Shown one piece after another: positions 41,863-51,157 of a DNA stretch of 64,000 bases (the first letter of the stretch is position 1; each line of letters opens with the position of its first letter). The stretch comes from Pleurocapsa minor HA4230-MV1. Lineage in GTDB: Bacteria; Cyanobacteriota; Cyanobacteriia; Cyanobacteriales; Xenococcaceae. Position numbers and translations under genes: made by a program. The stretch covers positions 62,001-126,000 of the forward strand of contig JAHHHZ010000013.1 in assembly GCA_019359095.1 (NCBI GenBank), read 5' to 3'. Below the pieces are notes generated by a model. That model searched no databases. It saw only the letters and a program-made list of their open reading frames with translations, and was not told the origin of the DNA.

Positions 41863-42987
41863 TTAAATTTTTAAGCTTCCTTCAACTTCACTTTCAATAT
41901 CCCAATTCATACCATCTGCTACAGTGAGAACAGATAAATAATCTTCAGAAAATTTTAGACGTTCAGGATTGTAATATTCCAAAGCACGTTCTATTTCGCT
42001 ATGATCATTATTCATTCTTAACAAATAATATAGTTTTGAATTTTGAGAAATATTAATTTGGATCAGTTTATAGTTTTTCCAGCAATCTAGCTCGGTTACT
42101 GATAATTCATGACAAATTCTTACATAGCCTAAACCTTCAACTAAAGCCTCTCTTAATGAGCGACATTTTTCTGTTAGTAACCATTTTGCTTGCCATTGCT
42201 GAGGATGAAGTTTACCCAATTCTATTGACAGAGTTTTATAGTGGTGTGAATATAAACCAGTTTTGTCCGCAAACTGAATTGCTGGTTTGCCTTCTGCATG
42301 GAGATAGTTTAGAGAATCCAATGAAATATCAATCGGGCGATCGCAAATAATACATGCTTGATCTCGAAGAAAGATATAATTGCCGAGTCCAAGTAATGAC
42401 TTATATGTGTCCCAGTTCTGATGTTCATCATTTAAAACTAAATTAAATTCAGTGATCAAATAGTCCAGCACGCAGACAGAATTAGCAATAGTTGTTATTG
42501 AGTTAATGCGTTTATCAAGTGTATGTCCTAAATATTCCCAAATTTTTTCCTGGGATGGTTCATCGAGCTGTTCCCAAATATGCCTCCTAACTTGTCCATC
42601 TACACTACTCCAGCCAAATATTCTAAGTTTTAAAAATAATCCCTGACTGTGAAGATTTTTTATATTTTCAAAATCTATTTGAGAGTACATTTGCTCTTCA
42701 AATTTGTTTTTCCATCGATTAAAACCACGTACGCGGTGTTTACCAAATGTTTCATTTGACTGCTGAACAGTTTGACCAAGAATAAAGTCACAGCAAGCGT
42801 AAGGACTATCAAAAAAGAGTATGACAGGGGGTTTGTACCCAAGCATCTCGTAAGTTGAATTAACTATTTTTTCAGCTTGTTGGCGATTAATTTTTTCAGT
42901 AGAAAATGCAATTTTTTTCCATTTTTCTACATAGGAAGGAATTAAGTTAATTTGTTCAAGAGTTAACTGTTCAAATTTTGGAGACAT
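41863..42987 (-). CDS. DUF6745-like protein, full length
   Basis: From ATG 42987 (MSPKFEQLTLEQINLIPSY) the protein has 374 residues; upstream in-frame codons to 43053 look unrelated. It contains GLGNYIFLRDQACIICDRPI followed by a segment LHAEGKPAIQFADKTGLYSHH. The end, NPERLKFSEDYLSVLTVADG, is charged. It is a longer relative of 3271-4017. I believe it is DUF6745; the function is unknown. No neighbour gives a clue. Confidence 0.65.
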   Translation of the reverse strand: MSPKFEQLTLEQINLIPSYVEKWKKIAFSTEKINRQQAEKIVNSTYEMLGYKPPVILFFDSPYACCDFILGQTVQQSNETFGKHRVRGFNRWKNKFEEQMYSQIDFENIKNLHSQGLFLKLRIFGWSSVDGQVRRHIWEQLDEPSQEKIWEYLGHTLDKRINSITTIANSVCVLDYLITEFNLVLNDEHQNWDTYKSLLGLGNYIFLRDQACIICDRPIDISLDSLNYLHAEGKPAIQFADKTGLYSHHYKTLSIELGKLHPQQWQAKWLLTEKCRSLREALVEGLGYVRICHELSVTELDCWKNYKLIQINISQNSKLYYLLRMNNDHSEIERALEYYNPERLKFSEDYLSVLTVADGMNWDIESEVEGSLKI

Positions 42988-43074
42988 AGCTCTAAATCCA
43001 GAAGTGTTGATTGTTAAGAAAAAAGGTAATAAACTGACTGATTGATTCAACATCTTTGCTACGCTACGAAACTT

Positions 43075-43236
43075 AAGAACATTCTTCCTTTTGGAGCTAT
43101 TTTGTTATGGAGAACTCAAATTGAATTACAAATTGAAAGAAACTTAGAAGCATATAAATTGCCAAAAAACAATCCAAAATATCCAAATAGATTACGTTCT
43201 TGATGGTCAACAAAGAATAACTTTTTATGTTAAATT
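43075..43236 (+). pseudogene. DUF262 (GmrSD-type) nuclease relic
   Basis: On the plus strand a fragment reads ILPFGAILLWRTQIELQIER then about 17 more codons (NLEAYKLPKNNPKYP). After a shift of one base it continues in the next frame as IDYVLDGQQRITFYVK. PFGAILLW and the DGQQRIT signature are landmarks of DUF262 domains, found in Type IV restriction enzymes. Only about 60 codons remain, with a frameshift, and the 3' end overlaps the convergent dehydrogenase gene. Confidence 0.6.
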
Positions 43237-44259
43237 ATTTAGCAATAATTCTACCAATTCTTGAGTTGTAACTAGAGTTTCTGTGTCTTGGGAATATAAA
43301 TCATAGGTGCGATAACCTTGAGCCAGAATATTATCCCAGGCTTGTTGTAAACTCTTGACTGCATCATATTCTCCCCATTGCTCTAGCATCATCATCGCGC
43401 TAGCTAGAGTACCTAAAGGGTTAGCCTGGTTTTTGCCAGCAAGATCGGGTGCAGTACCGTGGATTGGCTCATAAAGACCAAATCCTGCCTCATTAAGGCT
43501 AGCAGAGCCTAATAAACCCACCGAACCGACTAAAGCACCACCAAGATCGCTCAGGATATCCCCAAATAAATTACCCGCCAAAATTACATCAAAGTGCCGA
43601 GGGTTAATTACTAACTGCATTGCCAAATTATCCACTAACATTGGCTCAACAGTAACATCAGGATATGCTTGAGCGACTTCTAGGGTTAACTTTGTCCAGG
43701 GTAAATGAGGTAAAGCATTTTCTTTATGAGCTACCGTCACTAAACCTCGTCGTTTCGCGGCTCGATCTAGAGCAACTTGAGCAATCCGTTTAATTTGCCA
43801 ATCATAATACTGCATCGTGTGATAGCCATAGCCACCTTGTTCATCTTCTCCTCTACCTGATGCACCAAAATAAATCCCGCTAACTAATTCTCTAACAAAT
43901 AAAATATCTACTCCAGATAAATAATTACTTTTTAAACTAGAATTATTAATTAAGCTGGGAAATGTTTTGACTGGGCGGAAATTCACAAAGAAATCAAACT
44001 TTTTCCTAAGTTCCAATAACCCACCTTGACTGACTGCACCAAATAGAATACCGTCGGCTTTACTACATATTTGCGCTGTTACTTCGGGGAAGTATGAGCC
44101 GTACTGCTCAAAGGCTGTCTGTCCAATCTCGCCATAATTTACTTGTAATTTGAAATCATGGTCGATCGCTACCTGGCGCAAAATAGTCAGTGTCGCCTGC
44201 ACTACCTCTAAGCCGATGCCTTCCCCTGGTAAAACTGCAACAGAATATTGATTCGTCAT
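43225..44259 (-). CDS. Isocitrate/isopropylmalate dehydrogenase family protein
   Basis: The 344-residue protein has the beta-decarboxylating dehydrogenase pattern: VAVLPGEGIGLEVV, ILFGAVSQGG, LRKKFDFFVNFRPVK (the substrate arginines), ELVSGIYFG, LVDNLAMQLVINPRHFDVIL, GNLFGDILSDLGGALVGSVG and EPIHGTAPDLAG. It resembles LeuB but is divergent, for example FVNFRPVK for the usual ANLRP and ELVSG for ELTGG. It may therefore be a specialised paralogue (malate, tartrate or benzylmalate type) rather than leucine synthesis LeuB. No leuCD genes are near. Confidence 0.8.
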   Translation of the reverse strand: MTNQYSVAVLPGEGIGLEVVQATLTILRQVAIDHDFKLQVNYGEIGQTAFEQYGSYFPEVTAQICSKADGILFGAVSQGGLLELRKKFDFFVNFRPVKTFPSLINNSSLKSNYLSGVDILFVRELVSGIYFGASGRGEDEQGGYGYHTMQYYDWQIKRIAQVALDRAAKRRGLVTVAHKENALPHLPWTKLTLEVAQAYPDVTVEPMLVDNLAMQLVINPRHFDVILAGNLFGDILSDLGGALVGSVGLLGSASLNEAGFGLYEPIHGTAPDLAGKNQANPLGTLASAMMMLEQWGEYDAVKSLQQAWDNILAQGYRTYDLYSQDTETLVTTQELVELLLNNLT

Positions 44260-44372
44260 GATAGTGGCTACTACGTTTATTCAAAAATAGTCTATTAGTT
44301 ACTTAAATCAAATTTAGAGCAGCCTGATGTAGGATATCAAAGAAAGCGATCGCAAAATAATTAACAATAAAT

Positions 44373-44855
44373 ATGCCAACTGTAAAACAGCATTACGCAA
44401 ATGTCTTAGCAGATGTTTATGCTTGGATGTTGGGCGGGTTCGATTTTGCCCTAAACAAACATACTGAATTTTTTCGACTCAATAACATTAGCCCACAAGC
44501 ATCTGGGATAGCTATAGATTTGGGTGCTGGTTGTGGATTCCAGTCAATTCCTTTAGCGAACCTAGGGTTTTCCGTTACGGCTATTGATTTAGACCAAAAA
44601 TTACTTAATGAATTAAAAGCAAATGCCAGCAACTTAAATATTACGACTATCCAAGACGATCTGATTAATTTTGAGCAGTACGTTGATAATCAAGCAGAAT
44701 TAATTGTTTGTATGACTGATACTCTATTGCATTTAGAGTCTAAGAGGATGTCTGAGAACTCAATTCTGTTATGCTTAGACCCTATCAGATCCCCCCTAGC
44801 CCCCCTTAACAAGGGGGATTTAGGGGGATCTACCCACTGGAAACGTAGCAATTAG
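44373..44855 (+). pseudogene. SAM-dependent methyltransferase cut by a MITE
   Basis: The first 125 residues are a normal class I methyltransferase: IAIDLGAGCGFQSIPLANLG (motif I), TAIDLDQKLLNELKAN, TIQDDLINFE and LIVCMTDTLLHLES. The frame then enters a repeat and reads ILLCLDPIRSPLAPLNKGDL before stopping. Downstream of the element no continuation of the domain was recognisable, so the C-terminal half is lost or deleted. The truncated protein still has the SAM-binding half. Confidence 0.7.
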
Positions 44856-44873
44856 ACTTTTCAAATATCCTCT
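44743..44873. mobile_element. MITE inserted in the methyltransferase gene
   Basis: The ends AGAGGATGTCTGAGAA and, reversed, AGAGGATATTTGAAAA form imperfect inverted repeats. Inside is the GATCCCCCCTAGCCCCCCTT / AAGGGGGATTTAGGGGGATC hairpin widely seen in cyanobacterial genomes. TA dinucleotides flank both sides. No coding region. Confidence 0.65.
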
Positions 44874-44875
44874 AA

Positions 44876-45242
44876 CAATGTTCCTGTTCGTCATTACTCT
44901 TTTTGACAAGTCAAAGTAGATGCTCCAGAATTATCAATCGATAGAGGAACAAAGGAACTACTATTGTCACAGTTTACTAAACGTACTAAGGTAGGGTAAA
45001 AGTCCAGGCGATCGCCATTTTCAGCGGATTAGTACCTTGCGGGAAAATTATGACCAGCAGCGCGATCGATGATCTCGGCAAAGCGATCGCTCTTTTTTGC
45101 TTGATTGTGCCAAACTATATATATGTATCACTCTCAATCAAACTTAAGTGTATTAACTAAGGGATTCCATCATAATTCAGGTTAAGTATAGTAAATTAAG
45201 TATAGTAACAACGTACATTCACGCTAGGAGTGATAGAGAAAA
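44876..45242. other. Leader region of ndhC
   Basis: The spacer holds two HIP1 octamers (about 45008 and 45084). A 13-bp direct repeat TTAAGTATAGTAA lies at 45182-45194 and 45196-45208, each with a TATAGT -10-like hexamer. An AGGAG lies 12 nt before the TTG start of ndhC. No gene is seen. Confidence 0.5.
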
Positions 45243-45605
45243 TTGTTTGTTCTCAATGGTTATGAATATTTCTTGGGTTTCTTACTCATATGTAGCGCAG
45301 TCCCAGCCCTAGCTCTGACTGCCTCCAAATTATTAAGACCTGGTGACGGTGGCCCCGAACGGCAGACAACCTATGAATCTGGTATGGAACCTGTGGGTGG
45401 CGCTTGGATTCAATTTAACATTCGCTATTATATGTTTGCGCTGGTATTCGTGGTTTTCGACGTAGAAACAGTCTTTTTATATCCTTGGGCAGTGGCTTTC
45501 AGCCGTTTAGGATTACTAGCATTTGTAGAAGCCTTGATTTTTATTGCCATTTTGGTAATTGCTTTAGTATATGCGTGGAGAAAAGGAGCTTTGGAGTGGT
45601 CATGA
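45243..45605 (+). CDS. ndhC: NDH-1 subunit NdhC
   Basis: A 120-residue, three-helix subunit (chain 3 / NuoA). Landmarks are [11 protein letters not shown]-like [40 protein letters not shown] and FLYPWAV. It lies at the membrane junction of NDH-1 near the quinone site. The start is TTG (M-F-V-L-N-G-Y-E-Y), supported by alignment with other NdhC and an AGGAG upstream. The stop overlaps ndhK as ATGA, giving the conserved ndhC-K-J operon. Confidence 0.93.
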   Translation: MFVLNGYEYFLGFLLICSAVPALALTASKLLRPGDGGPERQTTYESGMEPVGGAWIQFNIRYYMFALVFVVFDVETVFLYPWAVAFSRLGLLAFVEALIFIAILVIALVYAWRKGALEWS

Positions 45606-46327
45606 ATTCCCCAACATTTGAACAACAACAGCAAGAAAAAATACTTAATCCCAGTCATCCAACTCAGGTAACTCAGGATTTATCAGAAAACGTTATTTTA
45701 ACTACGGTAGACGACATTTATAACTGGGCAAGGTTGTCTAGCCTCTGGCCGATGCTTTATGGTACTGCCTGTTGCTTTATTGAATTTGCTGCTTTGATTG
45801 GCTCTCGATTTGATTTTGATCGCTATGGCTTAGTACCTCGTTCTAGCCCTCGTCAGTCCGATCTAATTATTACCGCTGGGACAATTACCATGAAGATGGC
45901 TCCTGCTCTGGTGCGTCTTTATGAAGAGATGCCTGAGCCAAAATATGTAATTGCTATGGGCGCTTGCACCATTACTGGAGGAATGTTTAGTAGTGACTCG
46001 ACAACTGCGGTTCGAGGTGTAGACAAGCTAATACCCGTGGATGTATATATTCCTGGTTGCCCTCCTCGCCCAGAAGCCATTTTTGATGCCATTATTAAGC
46101 TACGCAAAAAGATTTCTAATCAATCGATTCAAGAGCGAGCTTCAACTATCGAACAAACTCATCGCTTCTATAGTACAAGACATAACATGAAAGCGGTTGA
46201 GCCAATTCTTAACGGTACATACCTGAACTCGGCAACTCGCCAAGCGCCACCTAAAGAGCTGGCTGAAGCGATGGGTATGCCTTTACCAGCAATAGAATCA
46301 GCAGAGAAAGAGGTGGAACGTGGCTGA
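45602..46327 (+). CDS. ndhK: NDH-1 subunit NdhK
   Basis: The 241-residue subunit carries the N2 4Fe-4S ligands (paired cysteines in [22 protein letters not shown] and PGCPPRPEA). It is the NuoB-type protein that passes electrons from the peripheral arm to plastoquinone. ATG 45602 overlaps the ndhC stop. The C-terminal extension ([13 protein letters not shown] onward) is usual for cyanobacteria. It overlaps ndhJ by eight bases. Confidence 0.93.
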   Translation: MNSPTFEQQQQEKILNPSHPTQVTQDLSENVILTTVDDIYNWARLSSLWPMLYGTACCFIEFAALIGSRFDFDRYGLVPRSSPRQSDLIITAGTITMKMAPALVRLYEEMPEPKYVIAMGACTITGGMFSSDSTTAVRGVDKLIPVDVYIPGCPPRPEAIFDAIIKLRKKISNQSIQERASTIEQTHRFYSTRHNMKAVEPILNGTYLNSATRQAPPKELAEAMGMPLPAIESAEKEVERG

Positions 46328-46868
46328 AGATCGAGAACGACAAAATCCTGAAGAGAAGGAAACAGCAGCAGACACAGCATCAGAAATAGTGGCTGCGGGC
46401 AAAACATCAAGCTGGTTGAGCGAAAACGGTTTTGATAATGAAGCTTTAGCGCCTGATGTCTCTAATGTTGAGCTGATCAAGATAGATGCTGACTTGTTAT
46501 TACCCATCGCTACTGCTTTGTATGCTTATGGTTATAACTATCTCCAATGTCAAGGAGCCTACGATTTGGGTGCAGGCAAAGAGTTAGTCAGCTTTTATCA
46601 TTTAATTAAAGTGGCTGATGATGTTGAGCAAGCCGAAGAAGTCCGTCTAAAAGTTTTTCTACCGCGAGATAATCCTCGTGTTTCTTCAGTGTACTGGATC
46701 TGGAAAGCAGCAGACTGGCAAGAACGAGAAAGCTATGACATGTTTGGCATTATTTACGAAGGACATCCTAACCTCAAGCGGATTTTAATGAATGAAGATT
46801 GGATTGGTTATCCTTTACGTAAAGATTATGTTTCTCCTGATTTTTATGAATTACAGGATGCTTACTAA
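46320..46868 (+). CDS. ndhJ: NDH-1 subunit NdhJ
   Basis: A 182-residue NuoC-type peripheral-arm subunit with the family ending [20 protein letters not shown] then [17 protein letters not shown]. The start is GTG at 46320, inside the end of ndhK, showing translational coupling. The first 35 residues are a low-complexity acidic extension. A strong terminator follows at 46903. Confidence 0.93.
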   Translation: MAEDRERQNPEEKETAADTASEIVAAGKTSSWLSENGFDNEALAPDVSNVELIKIDADLLLPIATALYAYGYNYLQCQGAYDLGAGKELVSFYHLIKVADDVEQAEEVRLKVFLPRDNPRVSSVYWIWKAADWQERESYDMFGIIYEGHPNLKRILMNEDWIGYPLRKDYVSPDFYELQDAY

Positions 46869-46902
46869 GTTTTCTAAATTTGTTTATTTGTTTTAGATTA
46901 GT

Positions 46903-46936
46903 GTAGAGATTTATCAGTAGATCTCTACTTTTTTTT
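46903..46936 (+). terminator. Rho-independent terminator of ndhCKJ
   Basis: GTAGAGAT (46903-46910) pairs with ATCTCTAC (46921-46928), an eight-base-pair stem with a ten-base loop, followed directly by eight T residues. It is 35 bp after the ndhJ stop. Confidence 0.85.
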
Positions 46937-47524
46937 GGTTGAAATAGTAGATTTGAAGCTAATAGCTTTTAAACAATAAAAACTAAAATACTTTAGCTTG
47001 AAAAAACTAACAACTGATACCAATTCTCAAAAGCAAAAGGAGACTTGGTAGACTTGGTAGGTTGAGTTAAACGATAGTGCAACCCAACAAAAGTTATAGA
47101 TGTTGGGTTTTGTGCCTCAAACGCCACTTGCTATATCCGAGGACACCTCGGCGACACGAAGTTAGTCCTAAAGGATAGGCTTCGCAAATGGTATACCGCT
47201 ACGCGACGCGAAGGACGCGAGCTTGCGAGCTAATCCTTTAGAGCTAGTGCTAAAGCATACCGCTTCGCATATCCTTTAGGGCAACGCAGTGGCTCCCCAA
47301 CCTACTAGCCCGTCCACATTAATTTGTTGGGTAAAAATGTTGCGCCTCAATGTAGACAAACATTTTAAGATTTTATTAACCCAGCATTTTAGTCTAGACG
47401 CTCTACTACACATTTCAAAGCTCATCTATCTAACTAGTTTCGAGAAATGGTATAAAGCATCAAAAAAATTTAGGTATCTTACAGACAGGCAAAAAGTTGA
47501 ACAAGTCAGAAGTTGATTAAATTT
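46937..47524. repeat. Composite repeat region after ndhCKJ
   Basis: The stretch contains an inverted repeat of the common TAGGTTGAGTTAAACGATAG / CAACCCAACA type (47059-47130). A long palindrome block follows (47148-47290) with TCCTAAAGGATAGGCTTCGC, GCGAGCTTGCGAGC and GCATACCGCTTCGCATATCC, then a second GTTGGGTA module to about 47385. A 75-codon frame at 47289 is built from repeat and is not a gene. Confidence 0.65.
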
Positions 47525-47953
47525 TTAATCTAAATATCCCATTAAACTGGCAGTTTCGTCTGATTCATTGGAAGCAACAGGGCGATTACCCATCACAATA
47601 TAAGACTCGCTTACTTGAAGAGTGCTAGCAGCAATGGGGCGATTTCCAGAGATGGCTAAAGAACTAATAAATTTTACTGTTCCTTTGGAAACTGGACGAT
47701 CAGATCCGACAGAGGAGTAAGTATGAACTATTTCGATGCTACTGGGTTCGATTGGACGATTCTGAGGCAGTAGAGTTCTAGGTTGTGTTGACAAAGCTAA
47801 AACTTGTTCTCCTGCTTCTTTAGCAGTAGTCTTGGTAGCAGTGGAAGTAGCAGTGGGGGTAGATTTTTCAACAGTAGCCTTAGCTGGAGTAGTTTTACTA
47901 GTACTTGTAGTTGCTTTGGCTTGAGTGCCGTTGGGTTTATTGTCTTCAGCCAT
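47525..47953 (-). CDS. Hypothetical protein with RP-repeats
   Basis: This 142-residue protein has a Thr/Ala/Lys-rich, disordered-looking first half (TSTSKTTPAKATVEKS) and a second half made of four units of 19-20 residues, each opening with RPI or RPV after N or D (QNRPIEPSS, SDRPVSKGT, GNRPIAAST, GNRPVASNE). Each unit has a beta-like core such as IEIVHTY or LQVSESY. I do not recognise the family. It has its own spacer upstream, with no operon partner. Confidence 0.65.
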   Translation of the reverse strand: MAEDNKPNGTQAKATTSTSKTTPAKATVEKSTPTATSTATKTTAKEAGEQVLALSTQPRTLLPQNRPIEPSSIEIVHTYSSVGSDRPVSKGTVKFISSLAISGNRPIAASTLQVSESYIVMGNRPVASNESDETASLMGYLD

Positions 47954-48120
47954 GAGAATTTTCTCCTGAACTTAAATTTGATAAAGTTTTTAGTTATTGA
48001 TTATTCTTAATTTATTTTTAATAACTACACTCATTCTTGCATTCTCTGGGTTGGGCGACAAGAGTTTAATTAATTAAAATAAGTTCTAACTGTCTTTACT
48101 AATCCTTATCAAGATAGATC

Positions 48121-48492
48121 TCAGTCAAGTTCTAGGGCTTTAGAGCCACCTTCTTTTAGCTGTTTTAGAACATCATTAATCTGATCCCAAACTAGTCCGC
48201 TAGTAAATAGCGTCAACAATAGAGCAACTCCATAGGCAGGAATAAAACCAAAACCGAGAACTAGTAATCCACCGCCTAGAAAAACCCAAACTCCCAAACA
48301 AATGCCCGAAAAAGTAATGGCGATCGCTGGATCTTGAGTGGGGTCTATTTTAAAGGAAGTTTGCTGTTTACTATCTTGATATGATTTTTTCAGCTTCTGT
48401 TCTAAAAGATTCTGAAACGCTGCACCAGAGGTAATTGCAATAAAAACACCGATGATGGCGACAAAAAATGGTGGTTGAGGTAAATAATACAT
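48121..48492 (-). CDS. Small membrane protein, unknown function
   Basis: The 123-residue protein has an N-terminal helix (PFFVAIIGVFIAITSGAAF), a charged loop with KIDPTQDPAI, and a long hydrophobic hairpin (FSGICLGVWVFLGGGLLVLG, IPAYGVALLLTLF), ending in an amphipathic tail. No family recognised. It follows the AarF gene region on the same strand 42 bp downstream and may be co-transcribed with it. Confidence 0.65.
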   Translation of the reverse strand: MYYLPQPPFFVAIIGVFIAITSGAAFQNLLEQKLKKSYQDSKQQTSFKIDPTQDPAIAITFSGICLGVWVFLGGGLLVLGFGFIPAYGVALLLTLFTSGLVWDQINDVLKQLKEGGSKALELD

Positions 48493-48534
48493 CTAAATGA
48501 TTGATTTGAATACACGAGTCAGTGCTTTACTACT

Positions 48535-50232
48535 CTATCTTGAAGCGGTAGCAGAGGGAATAATTGCCATGACACTTTCAGCAGAAATTTGGCGAAAAGT
48601 ATTAAAAGCAAAGTCTAATATTTTCTGAGGTTTAATATCATCTTGAATTAAACTCCACAGTCTCTGTACCTCGTCGGTATGAAGGCGATCGCCTTCTGTT
48701 AAAGCCATTAGCAATTGTTGACGTAAATATCTTCCTTCTTCTGAAAGTAGATATTGTAAGCCTAAACGAGCTGTAGGTAGAATATCAAAGCTATCGTCTG
48801 AACTGGCGATTTCAATCATGTTTTCCAATCTTTGCCATTGGAATTTGCCATCTTTAATCAAAACATCTAATAAGCGTCTTCTCAGTTGCGGGGATTCTCC
48901 TGTCAGTAACCTTTGAGATACATAGGGATAGGATACTTCGACGATTTTAAAGTTAGGGTTAAGACTCAACGCTAATCCTTCTTGAGTAACCAGAGAACGA
49001 ATAATTAGTGCAAACTTGGCAGGAAGACGAAAAGGATATTCATACATTAATTCGGAAAATTCATCCGTAATCGTTTTGAAGTTAAAGTCCCCCACGCTTT
49101 CGCCGATCGCATTACCCAAAACAGCTTCTAAAGCAGGAATAATTGGCTTAATATCAGTATCGGGAGTTAAAAAGCCTAAATTGACAAAATCTTGTGCTAA
49201 CCCTTCATAGTCACGGTTGATCAACTGCACCACCGCAGAAGCGATCGTTTCCTTCATCGACTCAGAAAGCTGATCCATCATGCCAAAGTCAATGTATGCC
49301 ATTCGTCCATCAAGGGTAGCAAAGAGATTCCCTGGATGAGGATCGGCATGAAAAAAGCCATATTCCAACAGCTGACGTAAGCCTGAAGTTACACCGATTC
49401 TGACCAAATTATCTGCATCTAATCCCGCAGCTTCTAACTTCTCTAGATCGGTTAGCTTGATGCCGTCAATCCATTCGAGGGTTAGAACATAGTTATTGCA
49501 GTATTGATGGTAGATCGCGGGAACTTTAACTTCAGGATCTCCCGCAAAATTGGCAGCAAATTGTTCGGCATTTTGAGCTTCATTGAGATAATCAATCTCT
49601 TCAAATAGCTTCAAACCAAATTCATCGACGATTAGAGCCAGATCGTGTCCTAAATTGAGGGGTAACCAAGGCTCGATCCAACCAGCCAAAAGCCTCATTA
49701 GATAAAGATCGAGACTTAATTGAGGACGTAAATTAGGACGTTGAACTTTTACGGCGACGGTTTCTCCACTATGTAAGACCGCTTTATATACTTGCCCCAA
49801 ACTAGCAGCAGCGATGGGATCGGGGGAAAATTCGCGATAAACTTCGCTAATAGAGCGCTCTAAACCCAATTCGATAATATCAAAAGCAATCTGATTGGGA
49901 AATGGCGGTAGCTGATCCTGTAGCTTGGTCAACTCATCCAAAAAGTCTTTGCGAATCAGGTCTGGTCGCGTAGATAGTGCCTGTCCTACCTTGATATATG
50001 CAGGGCCAAGCGCCGTAATAACTTTGCGTAGTTCTCTAGCTCTTTTTGGCTGATTAATAAATTCTCGATTGGTTATTCTATCCCAATAAAGATGTAGGGC
50101 AAAATTGCCAAACAGCCAGACAACGGCGATCGCCCGCCAGATTACCTGCCAGGGTCGAAAACGATAATAAGATGCGATTGCCTCTGCATCGTAACTTAAG
50201 GATTGACCAGGTTCTAGCTGAGAATAATTCAT
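48535..50232 (-). CDS. ABC1/AarF (UbiB-like) atypical kinase
   Basis: At 565 residues this is full length for the AarF/ADCK family. Motifs are the KxGQ loop in GPAYIKVGQALSTRPDL, the A-rich loop PIAAASLGQVYKA, AVKVQRPN lysine, TLEWIDGIKLTD, and HADPHPGNLFATLDGRMAYID. A C-terminal region follows the kinase core. These proteins support prenylquinone synthesis or membrane lipid and quinone homeostasis; in cyanobacteria and plastids several paralogues exist, so the exact partner is unclear. Confidence 0.9.
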   Translation of the reverse strand: MNYSQLEPGQSLSYDAEAIASYYRFRPWQVIWRAIAVVWLFGNFALHLYWDRITNREFINQPKRARELRKVITALGPAYIKVGQALSTRPDLIRKDFLDELTKLQDQLPPFPNQIAFDIIELGLERSISEVYREFSPDPIAAASLGQVYKAVLHSGETVAVKVQRPNLRPQLSLDLYLMRLLAGWIEPWLPLNLGHDLALIVDEFGLKLFEEIDYLNEAQNAEQFAANFAGDPEVKVPAIYHQYCNNYVLTLEWIDGIKLTDLEKLEAAGLDADNLVRIGVTSGLRQLLEYGFFHADPHPGNLFATLDGRMAYIDFGMMDQLSESMKETIASAVVQLINRDYEGLAQDFVNLGFLTPDTDIKPIIPALEAVLGNAIGESVGDFNFKTITDEFSELMYEYPFRLPAKFALIIRSLVTQEGLALSLNPNFKIVEVSYPYVSQRLLTGESPQLRRRLLDVLIKDGKFQWQRLENMIEIASSDDSFDILPTARLGLQYLLSEEGRYLRQQLLMALTEGDRLHTDEVQRLWSLIQDDIKPQKILDFAFNTFRQISAESVMAIIPSATASR

Positions 50233-50401
50233 TGTTGCTTGCTGAACGCCGAAGCGTGCAGATAAATCCGTTTCGCTCTTAAACTTAACTGTATTACCAA
50301 CTTGTTAACTTACTCATAACTACCCACTATTTTTTTGGTAGCTAATGATTATATTAGTATACAAAACTACATTTTGCTTAATTTTACGGTAATAATTTAG
50401 C

Positions 50402-51157
50402 TTAAAAAGCAACCGCTACCGCCAGCATTTCTTCTGGAGTGAGATGAGAATGAACAATTTGACCATCTTTAAACCAAATAATTCGGTTAGTTAGTTTAGC
50501 CACCTCTGGTTCATGAGTAACCATAACCACGGTGATTCCGCCATCATGTAACTCACCAAAAATATCTAACACTTCTCTAGTGGTGTGAGAATCTAATGCT
50601 CCAGTCGGCTCATCTGCCAATAATAACAAGGGTTCATTCACAATTGCTCTAGCGATCGCGACTCGTTGCTGCTGTCCCCCTGATAGTTGATTGGGACGAT
50701 TATTCATTCTATTAGCCAAACCTACTCTAGTTAAAGCTTCTGTTGCGCGATCGCGCCTTTCCTTAGAGGCTATTCCCGCATAAACCATGGGCAACATCAC
50801 GTTTTCTAATGCACTAACTTGAGGTAGTAAATGAAATTGTTGAAACACAAAGCCAATTTTGCGATTGCGAATTTCGGCTAGCTGTTCATCTGCTAATCCA
50901 GCAACACTGATGTTGTCTAGGTAATATTTACCTGCGGTAGGTCGATCTAAACAGCCAATAATATTCATGACAGTAGATTTACCTGAACCTGATGCACCCA
51001 TAATCGAACAATATTCTCCCTGGTGGATGATTAGATCGACTTTATCTAAAGCATGAACTGCTGTATTACCAATCCCGTAGACTTTTTCTATCTCTTCTAA
51101 ACGAATAATTATCGGCTTAGATGGCTTAGATTGAGGCGTTTGAGCGGATAAATTCAT
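50402..51157 (-). CDS. ABC transporter ATPase (MacB/DevA-like)
   Basis: A 251-residue nucleotide-binding subunit with Walker [10 protein letters not shown] (54-62), signature QLSGGQQQR, Walker [13 protein letters not shown] and the H-loop VTHEPEVA. The sequence follows the MacB/LolD/DevA subfamily that drives export with FtsX-type permeases. No permease or membrane fusion gene is adjacent; the AarF gene lies 170 bp downstream. Cargo unknown. Confidence 0.9.
   Translation of the reverse strand: MNLSAQTPQSKPSKPIIIRLEEIEKVYGIGNTAVHALDKVDLIIHQGEYCSIMGASGSGKSTVMNIIGCLDRPTAGKYYLDNISVAGLADEQLAEIRNRKIGFVFQQFHLLPQVSALENVMLPMVYAGIASKERRDRATEALTRVGLANRMNNRPNQLSGGQQQRVAIARAIVNEPLLLLADEPTGALDSHTTREVLDIFGELHDGGITVVMVTHEPEVAKLTNRIIWFKDGQIVHSHLTPEEMLAVAVAF

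Noticed and set aside
43060-43076. CGAAACTTAAG resembling the glycan operator
   Set aside because: Only a partial core match without the 11-bp partner hexamers, and it lies in the DUF262 relic.
39008-44259. Secondary metabolite cluster around the ketosynthase
   Set aside because: There is no carrier protein, reductase, thioesterase or tailoring set; the neighbours are unrelated genes and relics.
47289-47516. 75-codon plus-strand frame
   Set aside because: Its start and first part are interspersed repeat sequence, codon use is unlike neighbours and no domain is visible.
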